A stretch of DNA of 64,000 nucleotides from Streptosporangium brasiliense (GCF_030811595.1 NZ_JAUSRB010000002.1:4774001-4838000), one strand, 5' to 3'; numbered from the stretch's first letter, positions 25,912 to 35,430 are shown. Notes: generated by a model from the letters alone, not told the origin. Numbers and translations: made by a program.

Positions 25912-26316
25912 ATGACGCTCGAGCAGCGGACCGTTCCGCCTCGATCGACGGTCACCCTGCTGGGGGTGCCGGAGTCGGTGTCGGTGGCCCGCCGTCGGGT
26001 CAGGGAGCTCCTGGGGGAGGGGCATCCCGCGTCCGACGACGTCGTCCTGCTGGTGAGTGAGGTGGTGACGAACTCGGTGGTCCACTCGGGGTCGGGGGGC
26101 GGCGGCCGGGTGGCGATGACCGTGGCGGTGGGCTCCGGCGCGGTGTTCGTGGAGGTGTCCGACGCCGGTTCGGGGGTGTCGGCCCCGCACGTGCGCAACG
26201 ACCCCGCGGCCGAGAACGGGCGGGGGATGTTCCTGGTGGACCTGCTCGCGGCCCGCTGGGGGATCCGGGACGACTGCGGCGGGGTCAGGACCCTCTGGTT
26301 CGAGGTCTCGTTCTGA
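25912..26316 (+). CDS. Anti-sigma-factor-type ATP-binding protein (HATPase_c_2, RsbW-like)
   Basis: A 134-residue GHKL-fold kinase-like domain. The N box is EVVTNSVVHSG (about 55), the G1 box is VEVSDAGSG (about 85) and the G2-like segment is ENGRGMFLVDLLAARWG. Such single-domain proteins bind ATP and a sigma factor or anti-sigma antagonist; many lie beside DUF5753/DUF397 genes. GGGGAGTGAGGG precedes ATG 25912. Confidence 0.9.
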   Translation: MTLEQRTVPPRSTVTLLGVPESVSVARRRVRELLGEGHPASDDVVLLVSEVVTNSVVHSGSGGGGRVAMTVAVGSGAVFVEVSDAGSGVSAPHVRNDPAAENGRGMFLVDLLAARWGIRDDCGGVRTLWFEVSF

Positions 26317-26455
26317 CCCCGATGACTTTTGCCTTCTTGGGGGCGGAAGCCGTACAAGCCAGAAATTTTGGGCCTTTGCCGATCGACATCCTTGCCTGAC
26401 TCTCAGTGCAGGCGCGTGACAAACCCCCTAGAGCGCGCGCCTGAGGAGGACGCAG

Positions 26456-28276
26456 GTGAGACGCCGTCTGATCGTGGTGCTCGCGGTCCTGGCGCTGTCA
26501 TGTCTCGGCACAACCGGGGCAGGGGCATCGGCCGAACCGGCGCCGAACGGCCAGTACAAGGTGCAGGGCCCCAGTGACTCCCGGCAGCGGAGCGCGGTCG
26601 CGGCCACCGGCGCGGCGATCGACCAGGTGGACTCCGCCTCGGTCGTGGTGACCGCGAGCGAGGCCGAGGTCGCCGCGATCAAGAAGCTGGGCTACACCGT
26701 CACGAAGATCCCCAGGTCCCCGTCCCCGGACGTGCGGACCTTCGACTTCCCGCCGGCCGACTCCGGCTACCACAACTACGCCGAGATGACCGCCGCGATC
26801 AACCAGATCGTCGCCGACCACCCCGCGATCGCCCGCAAGACCAGCTACGGCACCTCCTACGAGGGCCGTGACCTGATGGCCATCAAGATCAGCGACAACG
26901 TCGGCACGGACGAGAACGAGCCCGAGGTGCTGTTCACCCACCACCAGCACGCCCGGGAGCACCTGACCGTCGAGATGGCGCTCTACATCCTCAACCTGCT
27001 CACCGACGGCTACGGCACCGACAGCAGGATCACCGGCCTGGTGAACTCGCGCGAGATCTGGATCATGCCGGACCTCAACCCCGACGGCGGCGAGTACGAC
27101 ATCGCCACCGGGTCCTACCGCTCCTGGCGCAAGAACCGGCAGCCCAACTCCGGTTCCTCCTCCGTGGGCACCGACCTCAACCGCAACTGGGCCTACCAGT
27201 GGGGCTGCTGCGGCGGCTCCTCCGGCTCCACCTCCAGCGACACCTACCGGGGACCGGCCGCCGAGTCGGCGCCCGAGGTCAGGGCGGTCGCCGACTGGGT
27301 GCGCAGCCGGGTGGTCGGCGGCACGCAGCAGATCAAGGCGCACATCGACTGGCACACCTACGGCGAGCTCGTCCTGTGGCCCTACGGCTACACCAACGAC
27401 GACACCGCCCCCGGCCTGACCCAGGACGACCACGACGCGTTCGCGGCCCTGGGCCGGAACATGGCCGCCACCAACGGCTACACCCCCGAGCAGGCCAGCG
27501 ACCTCTACATCACCGACGGCTCGATCGACGACTGGATGTGGGGCGCCCACAAGATCTTCAGCTACACCTTCGAGATGTATCCGACCGGGTCCCCGGGCTT
27601 CTACCCGCCCGACGAGCAGATCGTCCCGCAGACGACCCGCAACCGGGAGGCCGTGCTCCGCTTCCTGGAGTACTCCGACTGCGTCTACCGGATCATCGGC
27701 AAGGAGCCGCAGTACTGCGGCACCGGCACCCCGCCCGTGACCGTCTGGCAGGACACCTTCGAGACGGCGACCGGCTGGACCGCCGACCCCGGCGGCACCG
27801 ACACCGCCACCCTCGGCCGGTGGGAGCGCGGCGACCCCGAGGCCACCACCTCCAGCGGCGCCAAGCAGCTCGGCACCACCGTCAGCGGCACCAACGACCT
27901 GGTCACCGGACGGCTGGCCGGCGCCTCCGCCGGCGACCACGACGTCGACGGCGGCACCACCACCATCCAGTCGCCGGCCGTCACCCTGCCCGCCTCCGGC
28001 GCCCTCAAGCTGGGCTTCTCCTGGTATCTCGCGCACGGCTCCAACGCCTCCAGCGCCGACTACCTGCGCGTGAAGGTCGTCGGCTCCACCACCACCCAGG
28101 TCTTCCAGCAGCTCGGCGCCGCCACCAACCGCAACGGCGCCTGGGCCACCGCCGAGGCCGACATCTCCGCCTTCGCCGGACAGAGCGTCCGCATCCTCAT
28201 CGAAGCCGCCGACGCCTCCACCGCCTCCTTGGTCGAGGCCGGAATCGACGACGTCAAGATCACCCAGCAGCCCTGA
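26456..28276 (+). CDS. Secreted zinc carboxypeptidase, M14 family
   Basis: A 606-residue exported metallopeptidase. Signal peptide about 1-25 (MRRRLIVVLAVLALSCLG). A propeptide-like region (about 30-95) precedes the M14 domain (about 105-410). It keeps the zinc ligands in HHQHAREHLTVE (HxxE) and HIDWHTYGE, the NPDGGEYD and RKNRQPN substrate-binding segments, and the catalytic glutamate in YTFEMYP. It thus resembles the carboxypeptidase T/SG group. A C-terminal beta-sandwich (about 425-606, VWQDTFETATGWTADPGGTD) probably aids substrate or surface binding. The GTG start has GAGGAGG upstream. All catalytic residues appear intact. Confidence 0.93.
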   Translation: MRRRLIVVLAVLALSCLGTTGAGASAEPAPNGQYKVQGPSDSRQRSAVAATGAAIDQVDSASVVVTASEAEVAAIKKLGYTVTKIPRSPSPDVRTFDFPPADSGYHNYAEMTAAINQIVADHPAIARKTSYGTSYEGRDLMAIKISDNVGTDENEPEVLFTHHQHAREHLTVEMALYILNLLTDGYGTDSRITGLVNSREIWIMPDLNPDGGEYDIATGSYRSWRKNRQPNSGSSSVGTDLNRNWAYQWGCCGGSSGSTSSDTYRGPAAESAPEVRAVADWVRSRVVGGTQQIKAHIDWHTYGELVLWPYGYTNDDTAPGLTQDDHDAFAALGRNMAATNGYTPEQASDLYITDGSIDDWMWGAHKIFSYTFEMYPTGSPGFYPPDEQIVPQTTRNREAVLRFLEYSDCVYRIIGKEPQYCGTGTPPVTVWQDTFETATGWTADPGGTDTATLGRWERGDPEATTSSGAKQLGTTVSGTNDLVTGRLAGASAGDHDVDGGTTTIQSPAVTLPASGALKLGFSWYLAHGSNASSADYLRVKVVGSTTTQVFQQLGAATNRNGAWATAEADISAFAGQSVRILIEAADASTASLVEAGIDDVKITQQP

Positions 28277-28361
28277 CACCTCAGCGGGCGCCCCGGCCTC
28301 GCCCGGGGCGCCCCGACGGCCCTGCCGGCACGGTGAACGGCCAGGGGGCCGATGCCGTGGG

Positions 28362-29171
28362 TCAGGCCCGGCAGATCAGCTCGCCGTGGAGCAGGGACAG
28401 CCAGCCGTCCGGCTCCGCGGCCCACTCCCGCCAGCCGTCGGAGACGCGGCGCAGGTCGTCCTCGGTGGCCGCGCCCGCCTCCAGCGCCTGGCGGGCCATG
28501 TCGGACTTCAGGATCCGCTCGGCCCACATGCCGCCCCACCAGGCGCGGTCCTCCGGCGTCGCGAAGCACCAGGTCGAGGAGGTGGCGGAGACGTCGGCGA
28601 AGCCGGCCGCGCGGGCCCATGACAGCAGCCGCCGCCCCGCGTCGGGCTCGCCGCCGTTGGCCCGGGCGATCCGCTGGTAGAGGGCCATCCACTCCTCCAG
28701 CGCGGGCAGCCGGGGGAACCAGGCGAAGGCGGCGTAGTCGCTGTCGCGGACGGCGACGATCCCGCCGGGCCTGCAGACCCGCCGCATCTCCCGCAGCGCC
28801 TGGACGGGGTCGCCGACATGCTGCAGCACCTGGTGGGCGTGGACGACGTCGAAGGTGTCGTCGGGGAACTCCAGCGCGTGCACGTCGGCGACGAAGAACT
28901 CGATGTTGGACTGCCCGCGCCGCTCCGCCTCCGCGCGGGCCAGGGCGAGCGCCTCCTCGGTGACCTCGACCGCGGTGGCCACCCCCGGTGCGATCCGCCC
29001 GGCCAGCTCCGCGGTGATGGTGCCGGGGCCGCAGCCGACGTCCAGCAGCGACGTTCCCGGCCGCAGGTGCGGCAGGAGGTAGGCCGCCGAGTTCTCCACG
29101 GTCCGCCACCGGTGGGACCGGAGCACGGACTCGTGATGTCCGTGGGTGTATACGGCGTCCTTGGCGGCCAT
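28362..29171 (-). CDS. SAM-dependent methyltransferase, UbiE-like class I
   Basis: A 269-residue methyltransferase. Motif I is LLDVGCGPGTITAELA (about 42-57), motif II an acidic VEVTEEALALA, and motif III is DVVHAHQVLQHVGDPVQALREM. The C-terminal region (WWGGMWAERILKSD...) is shared by many actinobacterial relatives of unknown substrate. AGGAG lies about 9 bases before the ATG. It is convergent with the carboxypeptidase gene. Confidence 0.9.
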   Translation of the reverse strand: MAAKDAVYTHGHHESVLRSHRWRTVENSAAYLLPHLRPGTSLLDVGCGPGTITAELAGRIAPGVATAVEVTEEALALARAEAERRGQSNIEFFVADVHALEFPDDTFDVVHAHQVLQHVGDPVQALREMRRVCRPGGIVAVRDSDYAAFAWFPRLPALEEWMALYQRIARANGGEPDAGRRLLSWARAAGFADVSATSSTWCFATPEDRAWWGGMWAERILKSDMARQALEAGAATEDDLRRVSDGWREWAAEPDGWLSLLHGELICRA

Positions 29172-29346
29172 GGCGGATCACTCCTTCGGTCGGATGGGCC
29201 AACCGTAGCAGTGGTCTCACATATCAAGAAAGATCGTCTCATTACATGAGATGAAGGTTGTCGTGAAGGGGCAGTGGATCCGCACCCCCGCGCCGCTTGC
29301 CGACATCCGGAACCGCGCTCACACTCAGGCCGGTATCGGTGTCACG

Positions 29347-29994
29347 ATGGGGGTGATCCTCGTGCACGAGGAGTTCAGCACTCGCGAGATCTGGCCACTG
29401 GAATGCCTGCACTGCCGGCACGTCTGGCGGGAGGAATACCTCGTCCGCCGCCTGACCGACGGGCACGGTCACGACGTCGTGGTCTGGACGCGCTCCGGGG
29501 TCCTGGTCCAGCCGCCCTGGTCGGGGGTGAGGTGCCCCGGCTGCGGCGACAGCAGCGTGAAGGCCTTCCCCGTGGGAGACCGCTCGCACCGCGCCGCCGC
29601 GCCGGGCGCCCCCGCGCCGGACCCGGCCGCGGGCTCCACCCCCGCGCCGCTCCCCGCGTCCGGCGGGGTCTCCGCGCCTCCGGGCGCCTCCGTCCCGGCG
29701 CCGGACCCCGCGCTGCCGGAGGCTTCCGCACCTCCGGGCGTCTCCGTCCCGGCGCCGGTCCCCGCCCCCGTGCCGGACCTGGTCCCCGTGCCCGTAGGGG
29801 CTTCCGTGCGTGCGGAGAAGACCCGTGCGCGCGTGACGAGGGTCCGTGCACGGGTGGCGAGGGTCCGCGTGTGCGTCCGGGGCCCGGCGTCCGGGCGCCG
29901 CAGGCCGCCCGTCCTGCGCTACGCCCTCGCCGGGATCGCGGTCCTGCTCCTGGTGGGCTTCGAACTCGTCGAACGCGTCGTCATGCACCACTGA
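29347..29994 (+). CDS. Zinc-ribbon protein with C-terminal membrane anchor
   Basis: A 215-residue protein. A domain of about 85 residues starts MGVILVHEEFSTREIWPLEC and has two metal-binding pairs, CLHC and CPGC, about 55 residues apart (zinc ribbon). A long Pro/Ala/Val linker (repeats of APPG..SVPAP) and a Val/Arg-rich stretch precede one C-terminal membrane span (about 190-210, YALAGIAVLLLVGFELV). The start is uncertain: ATG 29251 in frame would add 32 residues, and neither has a good ribosome site. I start at the conserved block. The function is unknown. Confidence 0.7.
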   Translation: MGVILVHEEFSTREIWPLECLHCRHVWREEYLVRRLTDGHGHDVVVWTRSGVLVQPPWSGVRCPGCGDSSVKAFPVGDRSHRAAAPGAPAPDPAAGSTPAPLPASGGVSAPPGASVPAPDPALPEASAPPGVSVPAPVPAPVPDLVPVPVGASVRAEKTRARVTRVRARVARVRVCVRGPASGRRRPPVLRYALAGIAVLLLVGFELVERVVMHH

Positions 29995-30307
29995 GCCCGC
30001 CGGGCCGCCGGATCCGTGAGAGGCCGCGCCGCAGCACGCGGCCCCTCACGCGTCCGGCAGGGCCTGACGGCCTTCCCGGCGGGTGGCGGCCTCGCGCGGG
30101 CCGTGCCGATCCTCCTCGGGCACGGTGCGCGGGCCGGCGGACGGGGTGACGGACCGGGATCCGCGCGGCCGGTGTCCCGGTCGCGAGAAGACCGGCTCCG
30201 GCCATGACGGCCGCGCCACCCGTGTGATCACACGGGCGGTCGCGGCACCCTCTCCAAGGAGAGGCATGCCGCGATCACGATGGGGAGAACCCCCCGGTAT
30301 GGCAAAT
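29995..30307. other. 313-bp gap between convergent genes, with two hairpins
   Basis: No gene. It contains an 18-bp perfect palindrome (30219-30236) and a second dyad, CCTCTC-CAAG-GAGAGG, around 30250-30266, both just downstream of the aldehyde dehydrogenase stop. They probably form its terminator. Confidence 0.55.
30219..30236. terminator. 18-bp perfect palindrome, probable terminator hairpin
   Basis: CCCGTGTGATCACACGGG folds into a 7-bp stem with a GATC loop, about 70 bases past the aldehyde dehydrogenase stop. A regulatory operator is the alternative reading, but there is no promoter nearby. Confidence 0.5.
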
Positions 30308-31843
30308 TCAGAGCCGGAAGTCCAGGTCTGGGATGATCTCGGCCACATCCATCTGGGCCTTCTGGAGCCTGCCGGAGTAGTCCCAGTTCATCGCCTGCCA
30401 GCGGGTGAACTGGTCGAGCACCCACATCCCCGACTGGCGGCTGCCGTTGCCGGACTTGCCGTTGCCGCCGAAGGGCAGGTGGGCCTCCGCTCCGGAGGTG
30501 GAGTTGTTGACGCTGACCATGCCCGCGCCGATGCCCGCGCGGAACCGGAAGGCCGACTTGGGGTCGGTGGTGTAGATGGAGGAGGAGAGCCCGTAACCGG
30601 GCCGGTTGGCCAGCTCGACGGCCTCCTCCAGCGTCGAGAAGGCGGTCACGCCCACGATGGGGCCGAAGGTCTCCTCCAGGAACAGCCGGTCGCCGGGGCG
30701 CACGCCGTCCACGACCACGGGGTGGTAGTAGAGCCCCCCGTCGCCGGAGAAGTCTCCGCGCGGGTTGTCACCGGTGATCCGGCCCGTCGGCCCGGAGACG
30801 ACCGTGTGGTGCGGCTGGATCCAGCCCAGATACTCCTCGTAGCGGGAGGCGAACTTGTGGTCGAGCAGCGGCCCGCACAGCACGTCTCCCGCGGGGTCGC
30901 CGATCGTCGCGGCCGCCACGGCGCGCGTGTAGCGGTCGAGGAACTCGGCGTGGACGCTCTCGTGCACGATCACCGTGCCGAGCGAGGTGCAGCGCTGCCC
31001 CGCCGTGCCGAACCCGGCGAACAGCGCGCCCTCCACCGCCAGGTCCAGGTCGGCATCGGGCATGACCACCATCGGGTTCTTGCCGCCGAGCTCCAGGCAG
31101 GGTGACTGCAGGTGCCGTCCGCACAGCTCGCCGATCCTGCGGCCGACCTCGGTCGAGCCGGTGAAGCCGACCTTGTGCACCGTGCCCTCGGCCAGCGCCG
31201 CCTCCAGGCCCTCGGAGGTCGCGGGGCCGTCGGCGAGCACGAGGTTCAGCACGCCCTCGGGCAGTCCGGCCGCGGCGAAAAGCCGGTAGAGCGCGTGCGC
31301 CGAGGCCGCGGCGTACTCGGCGGGCTTCCAGACGACCGCGTTGCCGGCCAGCAGGGCCGGGACGAGATACCAGGACGGCACCGCGACCGGGAAGTTGCCC
31401 GCCGTGATCACCGCGGCCACCCCGACCGGGACCCGGAAGGTGAACAGGTTCTTGTCCGGCATCTCCGAGGGCACCGTCTGCCCGTAGAGGCGCCGCCCCT
31501 CGCCGAGGAAGAAGTCGCACGTGTCGACGATCTCCCGGACCTCGCCCAGCGCCTCGGCGTAGGGCTTGCCGATCTCACGGGTGACCAGGCGGGCCAGCGG
31601 CTCGGCGTTGGCCTCGACCAGCCGCCCGATCGAGGCGATCACCCGCCCCCGGACGGGAGCGGGCACGCCGGCCCACTCGCGCTGGGCCTCGGCGGCCGTA
31701 CGGCAGGCGGAGGAGAAGGTCTCCGCGTCGGCCAGCCGGACCCGCGCGACCACCTCGTCCACGCGGGCCGGGTTGATCGAGTCGTAGGTCGTGCCGTTGG
31801 CGGTCTGCTTTCCCCCGATTACGGAGACGATCTCGTGGATCAC
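30308..31843 (-). CDS. Aldehyde dehydrogenase family protein
   Basis: A 511-residue NAD(P)+-dependent aldehyde dehydrogenase. It has the cofactor region AGNFPVAVPSWYLVPALLAGNAVVWKP, GFTGSTEVG, the general-base glutamate in LELGGKNP (about residue 259) and the catalytic cysteine in GTAGQRCTSLG (about 293). The C-terminus NSTSGAEAHLPFGGNGKSGN...WQAMNWDYSGRLQKAQ resembles the piperideine-6-carboxylate/ALDH7-like branch. The substrate is not decided. The GTG start has GGAGGT at 5 bases. It is the last gene of the ABC importer operon, suggesting oxidation of an aldehyde derived from the imported compound. Confidence 0.9.
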   Translation of the reverse strand: MIHEIVSVIGGKQTANGTTYDSINPARVDEVVARVRLADAETFSSACRTAAEAQREWAGVPAPVRGRVIASIGRLVEANAEPLARLVTREIGKPYAEALGEVREIVDTCDFFLGEGRRLYGQTVPSEMPDKNLFTFRVPVGVAAVITAGNFPVAVPSWYLVPALLAGNAVVWKPAEYAAASAHALYRLFAAAGLPEGVLNLVLADGPATSEGLEAALAEGTVHKVGFTGSTEVGRRIGELCGRHLQSPCLELGGKNPMVVMPDADLDLAVEGALFAGFGTAGQRCTSLGTVIVHESVHAEFLDRYTRAVAAATIGDPAGDVLCGPLLDHKFASRYEEYLGWIQPHHTVVSGPTGRITGDNPRGDFSGDGGLYYHPVVVDGVRPGDRLFLEETFGPIVGVTAFSTLEEAVELANRPGYGLSSSIYTTDPKSAFRFRAGIGAGMVSVNNSTSGAEAHLPFGGNGKSGNGSRQSGMWVLDQFTRWQAMNWDYSGRLQKAQMDVAEIIPDLDFRL

Positions 31844-31898
31844 CGTTGACCTCCTCGTATGTCGTGTAACCGCATTCTCTCCGCAGACGGGGACGCCG

Positions 31899-32330
31899 TC
31901 ACACCATGCGGAAGTCGGCGAAGTCGAAGCCGGGGGAGACGACGCAGCTCACGAGCACGCCCTCGGTCCCGGCCGGGCGGGCGGCCTGCCAGGTCCCGGC
32001 GGGCACCAGGGCCTGCGGGAGCTGTCCCTGCTCGACCAGGGGGCCGAGGGTCAGCGTGCTCGACGGCTGGCCCTCGTGGCCGCCGAGGACCAGGGTCAGC
32101 GGACCGCCCCGGTGCCAGAGCCACACCTCGTCGGAGCGGACCACGTGCGGGCGCGACTCCTCGCCCGGCTCCAGCAGGAAGTAGATCCCGGTGGCCGTGG
32201 CCCTCGTCCCGTCGTATCCGGGCGGGGCGAGGTCGACGGAGGTCTTCCAGGTCTCCCGGTACCAGCCCCCCTCGGGGTGCGGCAGCAGGTCGAGGGTCTC
32301 GGCGAGCGGTGGGCGGGCAGGTGTCGTCAT
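31899..32330 (-). CDS. Cupin_5 (DUF985) family protein
   Basis: A 143-residue single-domain cupin: LLPHPEGGWYRETWK, TATGIYFLLEPGEESRPHVVRSDEVWLWHRGGPL and LVSCVVSPGFDFADF, all hallmarks of DUF985. The metal-site histidines of this family (HVVRSDEVW..H) are present. The role is unknown; relatives are often linked to sugar or sugar-acid metabolism. It lies 21 bases after the permease and 55 bases before the aldehyde dehydrogenase gene, in one transcription unit. Confidence 0.88.
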   Translation of the reverse strand: MTTPARPPLAETLDLLPHPEGGWYRETWKTSVDLAPPGYDGTRATATGIYFLLEPGEESRPHVVRSDEVWLWHRGGPLTLVLGGHEGQPSSTLTLGPLVEQGQLPQALVPAGTWQAARPAGTEGVLVSCVVSPGFDFADFRMV

Positions 32331-32351
32331 TGCACAGATACTAGAGAGGGA

Positions 32352-33161
32352 TCACCCCTTGAGCGCTCCGCCGAGCAGGCCGGAGACGAACTGCCGCTGG
32401 AACAGCAGGAAGATCAGCGTCAGCGGGAGCGTGGCGAGGAAGGCGCCCAGCATCAGCCCCGCGTAGTCCACGTGGGACAGGCCGATCAGATGGTTCAGCG
32501 CCACCGGGACGGTGAAGCGCTCCTCGGAGTTGAGCATCAGCAGGGGCCAGATGAACGCGTTCCACTGGCCCATGAAGGTGAAGATGACCAACGCGCCGAG
32601 TTGGGGCCGTACGCACGGCAGCACGATCCGGTAGAAGATCCGCAGGTCGCCCGCGCCGTCCAGGCGGCCGCTCTCCAGCAACTCGTCGGGGAAGTCCATG
32701 AAGGCCTGACGCATCAGGAAGATGCCGAAGGAGTTGGCCAGGAACGGCACGATGATCGCCTGGTAGGTGTCCACCCAGCCGATGCTCGCCATCATCTGGA
32801 ACAGCGGGACCAGCAGCACCTGGAACGGGATCATCATGGTCGCCAGCACCACGCCGAGCAGCGCTCCCCGCCCCCTGAACCGGTACTTCGCCAGGCCGTA
32901 CCCGCACATCGCCGATACCAGCGCGCTGAGCACCGTGTAGACGACCGCCGTCCAGACACTGGTGACCATGACCCGGGAGAAGTGGATCGTCTCCTCAAGG
33001 TCGGCGAGGTTGGCCATCAGCTCGCCGCCGGGCAGGAACGGCGGGGGAGAGGCGAACAGCTCGCCGCCGTCGTGGGTGGCCGCCACGATCATCCAGTAGA
33101 ACGGGATCACGCTGACGACCGCGCCCGCCGCCGCCGCCAGCCACACCAGGGCCCGCTTCAC
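32352..33161 (-). CDS. Carbohydrate ABC importer permease (MalG-like)
   Basis: A 269-residue inner-membrane permease with six predicted spans. The coupling-helix EAA motif is ESGRLDGAGDLRIFYRIVLP (about 180-199), which docks to the ATPase. The GTG at 33161 overlaps the previous stop by 4 bases (GTGA) and has GGAAGGGAG upstream. The longer open frame upstream is only the antisense-like shadow of the first permease. Confidence 0.92.
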   Translation of the reverse strand: MKRALVWLAAAAGAVVSVIPFYWMIVAATHDGGELFASPPPFLPGGELMANLADLEETIHFSRVMVTSVWTAVVYTVLSALVSAMCGYGLAKYRFRGRGALLGVVLATMMIPFQVLLVPLFQMMASIGWVDTYQAIIVPFLANSFGIFLMRQAFMDFPDELLESGRLDGAGDLRIFYRIVLPCVRPQLGALVIFTFMGQWNAFIWPLLMLNSEERFTVPVALNHLIGLSHVDYAGLMLGAFLATLPLTLIFLLFQRQFVSGLLGGALKG

Positions 33162-34093
33162 GACCGCTCCCTTCCGAAGTAGCGGAACTGCAGGTAGGAA
33201 AGGCCGCCGATGAGCGCCACCACGACCCAGGCGATGGCCGCCGCGTAGCCGAAGTCGAACTGGCGGAAACCTACCTGGTAGAGGTAGAGGATCGGGGTGA
33301 GCGTGGCGTCGCCGGGGCCGCCGCCGGTCAGCACCATCGGCTCGTCGAACAGCTGCAGCGTGCCGATCGTCGAGGTGATCGAGCAGAACAGCACCACAGG
33401 GCGCAACTGCGGCAGGATCACCCGCCGGAACGTGGTCAGCGATCCGGCGCCGTCGATCGCCGCCGCCTCGTACTGCTCGCGGCCGACGGCCTGCAGTCCG
33501 GCCAGCAGGATGACCGCGTTGTAGCCCGCCCAGCGCCAGGTGATCGACGCGATCAGTGCGACCCGGGCCCAGAACGGATCGTTGAGCCAGTCCACCTGCA
33601 CGCCCAGGACCTGGTTGACCGCGCCGCCCTCGGTCTTGAGCAGCACGCGGAAGACCACGGCGTAGGCGACCAGGGTCGTCACCGCGGGCAGGAAGTAGGC
33701 GGCCCGGAGCGTGGCCCGGAAGCGGAGCCACGACTGGTTGAGCACGTAGGCCAGCACCAGGGCCAGGCCGATCATGACGGGGACCTGGACGATGAGGATC
33801 AGCGCGACGTTGACGAGTGACTGCAGGAACGACGGGTCGGCCAGCAGGCGCGCGTACTGACCGGCCCCGGCCCACTCGACGGTTCCGCCGTCCGTCGTCT
33901 GCAGGCTCTGCACGAACGACGCGGCCAGCGGATAGGCGAAGAAGATCAGGAACAGCGCCGCCGCCGGCCCCGCGAAGAACCACGGGATCATCCGGCTCCG
34001 CCGGGCCGCCAGGGGCGTCGCCGGGTGAGTCGCCGGGTCTGCCGTACGGTCTGCCGCGATGCCTGTCGTGGGGGATGTCACCGGAGGTGTCAC
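33158..34093 (-). CDS. Carbohydrate ABC importer permease (MalF/UgpA-like)
   Basis: A 311-residue permease with six spans and EAA motif EAAAIDGAGSLTTFRRVILP. The Thr/Pro-rich N-terminus (~30 residues) precedes RRSRMIPWFFAGPAAALF. GTG 34093 overlaps the stop of the binding-protein gene (GTGA), implying coupling. The heteromeric pair with the next gene makes the importer channel. No ATPase gene is present; actinobacteria commonly share the MsiK ATPase among such systems. Confidence 0.9.
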   Translation of the reverse strand: MTPPVTSPTTGIAADRTADPATHPATPLAARRSRMIPWFFAGPAAALFLIFFAYPLAASFVQSLQTTDGGTVEWAGAGQYARLLADPSFLQSLVNVALILIVQVPVMIGLALVLAYVLNQSWLRFRATLRAAYFLPAVTTLVAYAVVFRVLLKTEGGAVNQVLGVQVDWLNDPFWARVALIASITWRWAGYNAVILLAGLQAVGREQYEAAAIDGAGSLTTFRRVILPQLRPVVLFCSITSTIGTLQLFDEPMVLTGGGPGDATLTPILYLYQVGFRQFDFGYAAAIAWVVVALIGGLSYLQFRYFGRERS

Positions 34094-35403
34094 TGCGCGA
34101 GGGGCCGCTTGGTCGCGGACGCGATCCGCGTGGCGGCCTCGTCGAGCGCGGCCTTGGGGTCGTCGCCGTCCAGCAGCGAACCGGAGACGGCCTTCTTCAG
34201 TATCTCCCGGGCCTGGGAGTCGTCCCCGGTCAGCTCGATCGGCGGGATGTTCCGGACCTCGTCGGCGAACAGGCGGTTGACCCGCTGCCCGCCGAAGTAC
34301 GGCTGCGCCTCGTCGAACAGCGGATCGGTCAGTGCGGGCAGGTAGGCGGGGAACAGGGCCTCGTTCCTCATCATGGCGACCTGGTTGTCCTTGCTCGCGA
34401 GCAGCCACTGGACGAACGCCCAGGCCGCTTCCTGGTTCTTCGTCTGCGAGGTGACGGCCAGCGCCGAGCCGCCGTTGGCGGAGGTGCGGACGCCGTTGGC
34501 GTCGAAGGCGGGCAGCGGGACGACCCCGAACTTGCCCGACAGCTCGGGCATCTCCCCGGTCAGCGTCCCGCTCCACCAGGCGGCGGTCGGCTGGGTGGCG
34601 GTCTTGCCCTGCTTGGTCGCGGTGACCCGGCCGTCCCAGCCCTTCTCGTTCTGCAGCAGGTCCTTGTCCTTGAGGGTCTTGAGCAGGGTGAGCGCCCTGA
34701 CCGCCGCGGGGCTGTTCACCGCGACCTTGCCGTCCTTGAAGTAGCCCTGACCGAGCTGCTGGAGCAGGGTCGTGAACATGTCGGGGGTCGTGAGGTCGGC
34801 GACGAACAGACGTTTCCCGGTGACCTGCTTGATCTTCTCGCCTGCCTTGATCGCGTCGTCCCAGGTGACGATGGAGTCGGGGTCGACTCCCGCCTGTTTG
34901 AAGTAGTCACGGCGGTAGAACAGGCCCACCGGCGCGGAGTCCCACGGCAATGCGAACAGGCCCTTGCCCGAGGTGGCCGCGGCCCACTTGGCCTGGTCGA
35001 AGTCGGCCTTGTACTTGCTCGCGACGCCGCTCAGATCCACCAGGCCGTTGGGGAAGTTCTCGACGTACCCGGAAATGCGGTCGTCCTCCAGGGTGATCAC
35101 GTCCGGCAGCCCGGAACCCGACTTGAGGCCGACCGTGATCTTGTCGTAGGCGTTGTCGTAGCCGATGTCCACCACCTGGACCTTCACCCCGGGGTGGGTC
35201 TTCTCGAACTCGGGGGCCATACGCTGCAGCGCCTTCGCCGCGACATCCCAGGACCAGACCTTGATCTCTCCGGAGAGCGTGCCGCCCGAGCTCTGCGAGA
35301 TCTTCGGCGCGTCCTTCGCGGGGAGGCCCCCGGTAGCGCAACCGCCCATCGTGAGCCCGCCGACGATCACGACTCCGGCGATGATGTGGATCCTCTTCAC
35401 CAT
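34090..35403 (-). CDS. Sugar ABC importer solute-binding lipoprotein (family 1)
   Basis: A 437-residue extracellular binding protein. The lipoprotein signal ends in MGGC (Cys about residue 22). The fold begins GEIKVWSWDVAAKALQRMAP, with FEKTHPGVKVQV and LPDVITLEDDRISGY typical of family 1 sugar-binding proteins, and LFALPWDSAPVGLFYRRDYF in the hinge region. The ligand is unknown, probably an oligosaccharide or modified sugar. ATG 35403 has GGAG 6 bases upstream. It starts a five-gene operon (importer, cupin, aldehyde dehydrogenase). Confidence 0.93.
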   Translation of the reverse strand: MVKRIHIIAGVVIVGGLTMGGCATGGLPAKDAPKISQSSGGTLSGEIKVWSWDVAAKALQRMAPEFEKTHPGVKVQVVDIGYDNAYDKITVGLKSGSGLPDVITLEDDRISGYVENFPNGLVDLSGVASKYKADFDQAKWAAATSGKGLFALPWDSAPVGLFYRRDYFKQAGVDPDSIVTWDDAIKAGEKIKQVTGKRLFVADLTTPDMFTTLLQQLGQGYFKDGKVAVNSPAAVRALTLLKTLKDKDLLQNEKGWDGRVTATKQGKTATQPTAAWWSGTLTGEMPELSGKFGVVPLPAFDANGVRTSANGGSALAVTSQTKNQEAAWAFVQWLLASKDNQVAMMRNEALFPAYLPALTDPLFDEAQPYFGGQRVNRLFADEVRNIPPIELTGDDSQAREILKKAVSGSLLDGDDPKAALDEAATRIASATKRPLAQ

Positions 35404-35430
35404 GGTTGCTCCTCGATGAACAGTGCTATA

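Noticed and set aside
26498..28279. 593-residue minus-strand frame opposite the M14 carboxypeptidase
   Set aside because: Gly/Val/Asp-rich mirror of a strongly biased gene; the plus strand has all catalytic motifs.
33162..33983. 543-residue fused permease
   Set aside because: The upstream part is the wrong frame of the first permease; GTG 33161 has a ribosome site and overlaps the previous stop.
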